Shown here: in pieces, positions 1-5,340 of the stretch
How positions within the stretch are numbered: position 1 is the first letter of the stretch
Layout of the letters: every line of letters begins with the position of its first letter
Assembly (NCBI GenBank): GCA_031257075.1
Contig: JAIRPM010000115.1
Location: 1 to 10,572 of the forward strand
Direction: 5' to 3'
From: Spirochaetaceae bacterium
Lineage (GTDB): Bacteria; Spirochaetota; Spirochaetia; Treponematales; Breznakiellaceae
Length of the DNA stretch: 10,572 bases
Notes under the pieces: generated by a model
The model's database searches: none
Seen by the model: the letters and a program-made list of their open reading frames with translations, nothing else
What the model was told of the DNA's origin: nothing
Program-made: the position numbers and the translations under genes

Positions 1-1
1 A

Positions 2-130
2 ACCGAAATCTCATTTCTGTTCCGCGCCGCCCGCCGCGGCGTTTACCCGACCCCGCCCGCCGCCGCGGAGTGCATGTACGAACCCGAAATCTTTGGCAGA
101 ACAGCCGGGACATTGTGGATGATTGAGTAG
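2..130 (+). CDS. C-terminal fragment of an alpha-2-macroglobulin-like protein (5' truncated by window edge)
   Basis: The frame is open from the first base and ends in TAG at 128-130, giving 42 residues. Seen: the fragment contains GVYPTPPAAAECMYEPEIFG followed by RTAG. Known: bacterial alpha-2-macroglobulins (large periplasmic or lipid-anchored protease traps, COG2373 type) end in a segment of the form 'R-A-x-T/R-P-G-x-F/Y-x-x-P-P-A-x-A-E-x-M-Y-x-P', in which the last domain closes just before the C-terminus. The match in spacing of the PP, the acidic residue and the MY-P is good, but only the last few percent of such a protein is visible. The thioester and bait region cannot be checked. The gene converges on epmA, with 54 bases between the two stop codons. 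An unrelated secreted protein with a similar tail cannot be excluded. Confidence 0.55.
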   Translation, partial: TEISFLFRAARRGVYPTPPAAAECMYEPEIFGRTAGTLWMIE

Positions 131-140
131 GTGGAGGAGG

Positions 141-167
141 CGCTGATTAGAGTCACTGTAATTAGCG
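141..167 (+). terminator. Hairpin between convergent genes, probable weak terminator of the upstream plus-strand gene
   Basis: CGCTGATTA (141-149) and TAATTAGCG (159-167) pair over 9 bp with one G-U wobble, around a 9-base loop, starting 10 bases after the stop codon at 130. It is followed by TTCCCC rather than a long U tract, so it is a weak intrinsic terminator or an RNA-stabilising 3' hairpin. On the minus strand the wobble becomes a C-A mismatch, so the plus-strand transcript is favoured. A second small palindrome, TAAGGC-AA-GCCTTA (174-187), overlaps the epmA stop codon. Confidence 0.4.
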
Positions 168-184
168 TTCCCCTAAGGCAAGCC

Positions 185-1216
185 TTAACTGCTTTCTTCA
201 TCGCGGTTCATCGGGAACGACAGGGTTGCGGTAATAGCGTTTTTTCCGGTTAATGCCATAATGAGCCGGTCCATGCCTATGGCAACGCCGGAACAGCGCG
301 GGAAGCCGCCGTTTTTGGCAAAAATGTGCCAGTAGTCCGCATCTACCGCATGGGGGATAACAGCGTTGTGTGATTTTTCCGCCGACTCACGCTCAAAGTA
401 GCGCCTGACGTTCTCTGCATTTGTTTCTTCCGAATAGCAATTAGCCGTTTCTATGCCGCGTATATACAATTCCCAACGCTCAAGCCATAACCCTTTCGAG
501 TCTTTTTTTTGCGCCAGTGCCGGTACAATGGCCGGATAATCAAGGAGGGCAACCGGTTTTTCGCGGGGCAGGGACGGTTCAACCTTGTCAATAAAAATCA
601 GGTTATAAATGTCCGCCTCTGAAAATTCGGGCGCTATATTCATACCCAGCCGTTCCGCTTCTATGCGGAGAGTGCTGCCGGCCAGAGCGTCTTTCAGGCT
701 AAAACCGGCATAGCGCTTAAAGGCATCGTCCATAGACAAGCGGACAAACGGCGGCGCTGCCGCTGTCAATGCGGCAGCAGACTGAAAACGGAGCAATTCC
801 TGTTTGTTATTTGTGATGAGCGTATCGCACAATTCTTCGGTGAGTGAAAGCGAATCGATATAATTCGCGTCCATTGTATAGTATTCAAGCATCATAAATT
901 CAGGATTGTGCATGCGGCCGGTTGATTCGCAGTTGCGAAACGATGGGCAAATTTGATAAATGCTTTTTTTATATTCCGCGATAATTTTTTTCATCCAGAT
1001 TTCCGGGCTTGGCACCAGATAGTACTTTTTTGCATGAAATATTTTTGAATTGGCTGGCGGCAGTAACGTTGTTTCAAAAACCTCAAGACATGATTCCGGT
1101 ATGAGGTCGGGAGAGAGTGAAGGCGTAATCACCTCCAAATAATTTCGCCGGTCAAAAAAAGCGCGCGTATCCCGTACCAGTTGGGAGCGCATTACCAGAG
1201 TTTCGTAATCCATCAT
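185..1216 (-). CDS. epmA: EF-P--(R)-beta-lysine ligase / lysyl-tRNA synthetase-like protein (EpmA/GenX/PoxA family)
   Basis: The protein has 343 residues, close to the ~325 of the E. coli enzyme. Known: EpmA is a truncated class II lysyl-tRNA synthetase, lacking the anticodon-binding domain, that attaches a beta-lysyl group to a lysine of elongation factor P. Seen: motif 1 at about 20-36 (FFDRRNYLEVITPSLSP), the LVPSPEIWMKK segment near 67-77, motif 2 at 93-113 with RMHNPEF, and motif 3 at 310-322 (GVAIGMDRLIMAL). There is no N-terminal OB fold, which separates it from true LysRS. The Ala of GVAIG stands where LysRS usually has Gly, as in EpmA. The start is one of two adjacent ATGs (1214-1216 or 1211-1213), and neither has a Shine-Dalgarno. 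The gene lies 12 bases after the NDP kinase gene and is probably translated by coupling. No EF-P (efp) or beta-lysine mutase (epmB) gene is in the window. Confidence 0.85.
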   Translation of the reverse strand: MMDYETLVMRSQLVRDTRAFFDRRNYLEVITPSLSPDLIPESCLEVFETTLLPPANSKIFHAKKYYLVPSPEIWMKKIIAEYKKSIYQICPSFRNCESTGRMHNPEFMMLEYYTMDANYIDSLSLTEELCDTLITNNKQELLRFQSAAALTAAAPPFVRLSMDDAFKRYAGFSLKDALAGSTLRIEAERLGMNIAPEFSEADIYNLIFIDKVEPSLPREKPVALLDYPAIVPALAQKKDSKGLWLERWELYIRGIETANCYSEETNAENVRRYFERESAEKSHNAVIPHAVDADYWHIFAKNGGFPRCSGVAIGMDRLIMALTGKNAITATLSFPMNRDEESS

Positions 1217-1228
1217 TAGGGACAGGCT

Positions 1229-2383
1229 CTAGGTGTCCCGCAAATAGTCCGCGATAATGCCGGCGGATTCATTTTCGTTGATTTTAACTATTTGTTTTTC
1301 GCGGTCAAAACTTTCCGGCGCATCCGATGCATGAGCGGTATTTACCATCACGTTGGAGCCGAATTCCCGCCGTATCGTGCCGCCGGGGGCTTTCAAGGGG
1401 TCGGTGGGGCCAAGCACATCGCGTATTTTGCTTATTGCGTCCGTTCCTTCATAAATCACTATCATGCATTTGACTTCGCGTCCTTCCGGTTTTCCCGGCC
1501 TATACCCGGACATAAATTCAACTATCTGTTCAAACTGGTCGAGGGCATACTCAACGCCAAAACTGTCTGAAAGAGCTTTTTCTACCGCATCGCTCAAACC
1601 GATGCCGAATTCCTGTTCCAAAAGCGCTTTCGCCTTTTTACCAAAGACAGGCGCGAGTTTTGATTTGAGCGCGTCCTTTACAGGGCCATAGAAATCGAGC
1701 GCCTGTTCAAGTGTAAAACGGTGTACCTTGATGCCGATGATACGCAGGCCTGTCCGCGAAAACATATCGATGATGGAACCGGGACGGGATGACGAATAAG
1801 CCCAATTGTCCGGCTTTATGATAACAAGCGTGCGCTGAACGCTCATGCCGGCAGGATACTGTAGGTTTATAATATTGCCGGATTTTTGCAGGAGAGGCAG
1901 AAAAAGGCGCAAATCGCTGTCTGCGGCTGCCTGTTCGCGCGGAGTTATAACGCCCGGTTCAAAGTAGGCATATTTTTCCGGCGCTTGCGGGTCAATAATG
2001 AGGTCGGCGTAAGTGTCGCGTATCGATTGCCCCTGAATTTCGTCCAGATGCGATTTGGAGTCAGGGCGCAGATGGCCGCAGATGGCGGCAAGTTTACGGC
2101 ATGGCTCCGCGCCCCGGAAGAGCAAAAAGAGGGCGCGGCGTGTCCCGCCGTCATCCGGTATAAAGTTTTGTTCAACATAGTCCGCCAAAAAACAGGGTTC
2201 GCCTTTGGCCTGCATGCGCAGCGATTGGGCATAATCCGCGGTAAACTGCCTGTCCGGCGCAATTATCTGAGCGCCGGCAAGTTCCAAATCCGTTTGTGAA
2301 AGCAGACGGGCAATCACGCCGCCTGTCCGGTTTTTCGCTACCGTATAGGGAGTAATTAACACGTATGAAAGTTTATTAACCAT
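1229..2383 (-). CDS. Tandem-domain nucleoside diphosphate kinase, N-terminal domain degenerate
   Basis: The protein has 384 residues, against about 140-150 for an ordinary NDP kinase, and holds two related halves. Known: NDP kinase transfers the gamma phosphate between nucleoside triphosphates and diphosphates through a phosphohistidine. Seen: the C-terminal half (about 183-384) has RTLVIIKPD, then GPTDPLKAPGGTIRREFG and NTAHASDAPES, so His351 is the candidate catalytic residue in the N-x-x-H-[GA]-S-D motif. It also carries an insertion of roughly 40-50 residues compared with single-domain enzymes. The N-terminal half begins SYVLITPYTVAKNRTGGVI, the same fold start, but lacks the KPD lysine. 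Where the histidine motif should be it reads ADLIIDPQAPEKYAYFEPG, so it is probably inactive and structural. It is the first gene of a two-gene operon with epmA. The promoter lies directly against the ATG and there is no Shine-Dalgarno. I leave the symbol empty because this is not a canonical Ndk. Confidence 0.8.
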   Translation of the reverse strand: MVNKLSYVLITPYTVAKNRTGGVIARLLSQTDLELAGAQIIAPDRQFTADYAQSLRMQAKGEPCFLADYVEQNFIPDDGGTRRALFLLFRGAEPCRKLAAICGHLRPDSKSHLDEIQGQSIRDTYADLIIDPQAPEKYAYFEPGVITPREQAAADSDLRLFLPLLQKSGNIINLQYPAGMSVQRTLVIIKPDNWAYSSSRPGSIIDMFSRTGLRIIGIKVHRFTLEQALDFYGPVKDALKSKLAPVFGKKAKALLEQEFGIGLSDAVEKALSDSFGVEYALDQFEQIVEFMSGYRPGKPEGREVKCMIVIYEGTDAISKIRDVLGPTDPLKAPGGTIRREFGSNVMVNTAHASDAPESFDREKQIVKINENESAGIIADYLRDT

Positions 2384-2388
2384 AGGGT

Positions 2389-2417
2389 ACTATAACATAC
2401 CTAGGGAGTTCTGTCAA
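2389..2417 (-). promoter_or_regulatory. Near-consensus sigma-70-type promoter of the NDP kinase-epmA operon, predicting a leaderless mRNA
   Basis: On the minus strand TTGACA (2417-2412) is followed after exactly 17 bases by TATAGT (2394-2389). Only five bases (ACCCT) separate the -10 element from the ATG at 2383, so a start 6-7 bases after the -10 would fall on the ATG itself. There is no Shine-Dalgarno, which fits leaderless translation. Confidence 0.75.
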
Positions 2418-2483
2418 AACAAGCCCGCTGAAAGCATATTGGCCACGGCGTTCTGAAAACAAGCATAGCGGCGCTTTGGGGAA

Positions 2484-2512
2484 TATACATACCGGCGGCT
2501 GTACGTTATGCT
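2484..2512 (+). promoter_or_regulatory. Possible promoter of the lipoprotein gene
   Basis: TATACA (2484-2489, four of six consensus positions) and TATGCT (2507-2512, four of six) are 17 bases apart. They would give a leader of about 14 bases containing the ribosome site GGAG (2520-2523), nine bases before the ATG. This is a modest match supported mainly by its position. Confidence 0.3.
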
Positions 2513-2532
2513 ACAAAACGGAGAATTGAATT

Positions 2533-3207
2533 ATGCAAACCGGGATTTTTGTACGCGGCGCATTAGGTATGCTTGTTTTTTTTGCGGCGGCTTCATGTAT
2601 CGGCGTAACGGTGAACGCGCGGATGCGCAAAAACGGCAGCGGAAATGTAACAATTTCTTATACAGTTCAGAAAGAATTGATAGACCTTGCCGCGTTTGGA
2701 GAAAAAAGCGATTTGCCGTCCATTCCCCTTACGAAAGAAGATTTTGAAAGCGGCATAAAAAAAAACGGAGGGCTGCGTTTAGCGTCCTATTCGCATAAAG
2801 CGGATGAGAAAAATTATATATATACGGTAAAAATCGATTTTGATTCGCCCGCCGCTCTGGAATCCTATTTTAATTCGGCCGTTTCTTCCGCCGAATATAG
2901 CCGGCCCCCGGCCGAGAATAGCCGCCTAACGCTTTATTTTTGGCGTTCTATCGCGGCATCTTCGGGGGACAGCGCAAAAATGAAAACGCTGCTGGACCAG
3001 GCTTTTGAAGGCTATAATTTTGACTTTGCGATAGGCTTTCCCGCGGATTACACGGCGCGGTATATAAACGCGGACGGTGAAGAACTCGAGGGACCTCCCT
3101 CCGGTGTGCCGGAGCGCGCCGGCAGCAACTACCGCCTGAACATTCCCGTAAGCGCCCTGTTTATCCCGGGCAAAAGCGCCGCCGTCGAATTTGTCTGGCG
3201 GCCTTAA
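2533..3207 (+). CDS. Small lipoprotein of unknown function (LppM/DUF3153-like architecture)
   Basis: The protein has 224 residues. The start is fixed by GGAG nine bases upstream of the ATG. Seen: one basic residue (R8), a hydrophobic stretch at 9-21 and AAASC with Cys22, a relaxed lipobox of the kind accepted in spirochaetes. This predicts lipidation and attachment to the periplasmic face of a membrane or to the cell surface. The mature part starts with a G-S-G-N-V-T-I-S-Y-T-V strand followed by 'KELIDLAAFG', and ends in a proline-bounded strand FVWRP. That order (glycine-rich beta strand, helix, long alternating strands, about 200 residues) recalls LppM/DUF3153 lipoproteins, but I do not recognise a specific family with certainty. 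There is no catalytic motif and no second membrane segment. The gene stands alone, divergent from the NDP kinase operon and convergent with the PII-like gene. Confidence 0.75.
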   Translation: MQTGIFVRGALGMLVFFAAASCIGVTVNARMRKNGSGNVTISYTVQKELIDLAAFGEKSDLPSIPLTKEDFESGIKKNGGLRLASYSHKADEKNYIYTVKIDFDSPAALESYFNSAVSSAEYSRPPAENSRLTLYFWRSIAASSGDSAKMKTLLDQAFEGYNFDFAIGFPADYTARYINADGEELEGPPSGVPERAGSNYRLNIPVSALFIPGKSAAVEFVWRP

Positions 3208-3208
3208 T

Positions 3209-3242
3209 CCGGTTGGAGGCAGTTCCTTCCGGCCCTTGTTTT
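3209..3242 (+). terminator. Probable terminator of the lipoprotein gene
   Basis: CCGG (3209-3212) pairs with CCGG (3229-3232), and inside it GGA pairs with TCC after a two-base mismatch. The stem is followed by CCC and the T-rich TTGTTTT (3236-3242). It begins two bases after the lipoprotein stop and runs up to the stop of the opposing gene. The stem is interrupted, so efficiency is uncertain. Confidence 0.4.
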
Positions 3243-3942
3243 AGCGGAGTTCCACGCCGGTTATTTCATCGACAGGCAGGCTAAAGATGAGCCCGTCCGC
3301 TTTTGTGGAAACGCCGTAAGATTTGCTTACGGCGCTCATTATCGGCGTCTTTTTTTTGCGCGTGGAAAGGATAATGATAATTTCTTTTTCGTCCTGGATT
3401 GAAATGCCGAATATTTTTTTGGTGCCGCCGCTCGAAAGCCCTCGCGCGTTTATAACGGTACCGCCCCCCGCGCCGGCTTCGCGGGCGGCTTTCATAAATT
3501 CTTCGCTGTAGCCCTGATTCAAAACAGCGACAATTAAATCGTATTTTATTTCCGCATGCATAATTTCTCCTTGCGCGTCCGCGCCATCTTCCCGTTCCTG
3601 CTCTACGGTCGCGTTAAAAAGTTTGAGCATAGGACGGTTTATCGAGGAAAGAGGCACGGTAAACGCGATACCTGCCCCCCTGTTTTGCAGGCCAAGTTTG
3701 GCCCCCACTTCCCTGAGCAAAACCGGCACATGATTTTCTTCTTCCAGACAGATTATAACGCCTTTTTCGATAGAGCCTATGCCGAGCATATCAAGAATCT
3801 CGGAACTGGCCGTGCCCAAACCTTTGCATACCCAATGAAAACGCCCGTTCTCCTTGGAAAAAAGCGTCCCTGCTTTTTTTATGCGTTCCCAATCGACAAT
3901 AAACACCACCAATTGCAATACAAGCGGCCTTCCGGTTGTCAT
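3241..3942 (-). CDS. Tandem PII-like (GlnB-fold) protein
   Basis: The protein has 233 residues, twice the ~112 of a PII subunit. Seen: residues about 8-103 form one PII-like unit (LVVFIVDWERIKKAG ... GIAFTVPLSSI). Residues about 133-231 form a second, better conserved one (YDLIVAVLNQGYSEEFMKAA, GGGTVINARG, KIFGISIQDEKEIIIIL, DGLIFSLPVDEITG). Known: PII proteins are trimeric ATP/ADP and 2-oxoglutarate sensors. The GGT-x-ARG and FSLPVDEI-G elements belong to a divergent PII group seen in anaerobes. The classical T-loop with its uridylylated Tyr is not present between 'ARG' and 'IFGI', where the link is only SSGG-T-KK, so GlnD-type modification is unlikely. The ligand and partner are unknown. 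It follows flhB by 54 bases with a candidate terminator between them. No Shine-Dalgarno is visible, and a -10 element lies nine bases before the ATG, so the leader would be nil or about three bases. Confidence 0.75.
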   Translation of the reverse strand: MTTGRPLVLQLVVFIVDWERIKKAGTLFSKENGRFHWVCKGLGTASSEILDMLGIGSIEKGVIICLEEENHVPVLLREVGAKLGLQNRGAGIAFTVPLSSINRPMLKLFNATVEQEREDGADAQGEIMHAEIKYDLIVAVLNQGYSEEFMKAAREAGAGGGTVINARGLSSGGTKKIFGISIQDEKEIIIILSTRKKKTPIMSAVSKSYGVSTKADGLIFSLPVDEITGVELR

Positions 3943-3943
3943 A

Positions 3944-3959
3944 GTTACCGTATTGTAAC
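3944..3959. promoter_or_regulatory. Dyad GTTAC-N6-GTAAC over the -10 element of the PII-like gene
   Basis: GTTAC (3944-3948) and GTAAC (3955-3959) form a perfect 5-bp inverted repeat with a 6-bp centre. On the minus strand it contains TACAAT (3957-3952), a good -10 element nine bases before the ATG at 3942. The -35 position at 17 bases (TAGCCG) matches poorly, three of six. A dyad exactly on the -10 is where a repressor would act, and a weak -35 often accompanies activation or regulation. The half-site and spacing resemble the GlnR-type GTNAC-n6-GNAAC pattern of actinobacteria, but that regulator is not expected here, so this is only a resemblance. Confidence 0.4.
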
Positions 3960-3961
3960 GT

Positions 3962-3990
3962 AAAAACGCTTTTGCGGCTATAGGGGCCGC
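3962..3990 (-). terminator. Possible terminator after flhB
   Basis: Reading the minus strand after the flhB stop, GCGGC (3990-3986), a 7-base loop and GCCGC (3978-3974) form a 5-bp stem. It is followed by AAAAGCG and TTTTT (3966-3962). The T run is offset by seven bases, or can be reached by a shorter CGC-AAAA-GCG stem. It is a modest candidate that would separate flhB from the PII-like gene. Confidence 0.35.
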
Positions 3991-3996
3991 GCGCCT

Positions 3997-5181
3997 TTAC
4001 GCGGCGCTTTCGCGGCGGCGGCGTTCGTAGTAGTCCGCGCCACGAACCCGGCGCAGAATTTCGGCGATAACAGCCCAGTATTCCTGCGGGACGATATCCC
4101 CCACTTCAAGAATGGGATACAGCGCGCGGGCAAGCGGCTTGTTTTCTTCGACGGGGACACCGTTATCGAGCGCTATTTGTTTGATGCGCAGGGCAAGTTC
4201 GTCCGCGCCTTTTGCTAGCACGCGGGGGCCGACAAGCGTTTCGTTGTATTCCAGCGCGAGCGCAAGATGCGTAGGGTTCGTGATAACTACTTCCGCTTTG
4301 GGGACGTTTTGCCGTATATTCTGCGTAAGCAATTCACGCATCCGCTGCCGTATGCGCGTGCGGACTTGCGGGTCTCCTTCGGTTTCCTTCCATTCCCACT
4401 TTACTTCTTCTTTGGACATCTTTAGTGATTCGCGGTGCTGCCACCGCTGAACCATATAATCGGGAATCGCGAGTATAAGCAGAAAAAACGCGCATAGTAT
4501 CAGCATGCGCATCGCCAGACCGCCTATGGTTTTTATGCCGAGCGCAAGGGTCGCCGTTTGCAGGTTGGCAATTTTTTGAATATCCGAATATATCAGTACG
4601 AACGCTACCGTGCCGATAAGGGCAATTTTTACAACCGACTTAAAGAAGTTGAAAGCGCCGTAGCCGGAAAAAATAGTTTTTTGCAAAAAGGCCGCGAAAT
4701 TCGGCACAATTTTATTTAATTTGAACGCAAGCGGCTTTGTGGTGAAATGAAAGCCGAACTGCGCCATATCCTGCCCTATGTTCGCGGCCAGCGCGGCAAC
4801 GGCGGAGACGGCTATAATAGGCGCGGCGAGGCGTAAAAAATAATGAAACACTTGTAAAAATATGACACGGTCTTTTACGGGGTCAATATCGACGGCGCGG
4901 CTGAAAAAAAACAGGAACATCTCCATGCATGTCCGCAGCATGCCCGGCGCGAGAAACAATATGGCCAGCGTCGGTGAAAGAAGGACAAGCGCGTCAATCA
5001 ATTCCTTGCTTTTTACCGTCTGCCCTTCTTCTTCGCGGGCGCGGCGGAGTTTGCGCTCGGTCGGCTCTTCGGTGCGGCCTTCATCTTCGGCGGCAAACCA
5101 TTGCAGGTGTATCCGCGAATAGGCGGGGGCCGGCAGGCGTAAAACGGCGTATATATAATCCCGCGCGGCGGTATCAGGCAT
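3997..5181 (-). CDS. flhB: Flagellar type III export switch protein FlhB
   Basis: The protein has 394 residues, slightly longer than the usual 350-380. Known: FlhB sits in the export gate of the flagellar basal body and switches export from rod/hook to filament proteins after self-cleavage at N-P-T-H. Seen: the N-terminal EGRTEEPTERKLRRARE-EEGQTVKSKEL block (34-61), four hydrophobic segments (about 66-86, 117-137, 183-198, 225-241), and the cytoplasmic domain with VITNPTH, whose cleavage site is Asn302-Pro303. This is followed by LALALEY, GVPVEENKPLARALY and VGDIVPQEYW. All expected functional residues are present. The ~30 residue extension before AAEDEGRTEEPT is typical of spirochaetal FlhB. 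The start is supported by AGGAGGG four bases before the ATG. A weak TTTACC-17-TAGGCT pair lies upstream. Unlike the usual fliP-fliQ-fliR-flhB-flhA order, no other export gene adjoins it here. Confidence 0.95.
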   Translation of the reverse strand: MPDTAARDYIYAVLRLPAPAYSRIHLQWFAAEDEGRTEEPTERKLRRAREEEGQTVKSKELIDALVLLSPTLAILFLAPGMLRTCMEMFLFFFSRAVDIDPVKDRVIFLQVFHYFLRLAAPIIAVSAVAALAANIGQDMAQFGFHFTTKPLAFKLNKIVPNFAAFLQKTIFSGYGAFNFFKSVVKIALIGTVAFVLIYSDIQKIANLQTATLALGIKTIGGLAMRMLILCAFFLLILAIPDYMVQRWQHRESLKMSKEEVKWEWKETEGDPQVRTRIRQRMRELLTQNIRQNVPKAEVVITNPTHLALALEYNETLVGPRVLAKGADELALRIKQIALDNGVPVEENKPLARALYPILEVGDIVPQEYWAVIAEILRRVRGADYYERRRRESAA

Positions 5182-5274
5182 AATTCCCTCCTGATGTAGC
5201 CTAACGGAAAAACACGGCGCGGTAAAGATGTCCCTATTCTCATAGGCCGCAATCCATTAAACTGAAAAAGAAAA

Positions 5275-5324
5275 GCGGCTGCGGTATCCGGGTTAATCAG
5301 TCTTTCCCCGGATTTTCCGGCCGC
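5275..5324 (+). promoter_or_regulatory. Two-step hairpin in the leader of the chemoreceptor gene
   Basis: ATCCGGG (5286-5292) pairs with CCCGGAT (5307-5313) across a 14-base loop. Outside it GCGGC (5275-5279) pairs with GCCGC (5320-5324) across a symmetric 6-base internal loop. The outer stem ends four bases before the ribosome site AAGGGG (5329-5334 region). The structure could be a leader element, or a short terminator followed by TTTT. I could not find a convincing sigma-70 or sigma-28 flagellar promoter in 5182-5340. Confidence 0.3.
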
Positions 5325-5340
5325 CTCAAGGGGTTGCGGA

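Noticed and set aside
5182..5340. Possible flagellar sigma-28 promoter before the chemoreceptor (TAAAG followed by GCCGCAAT)
   Set aside because: The gap between the elements is about 19 bases instead of the expected 15, and the downstream element is a poor match.
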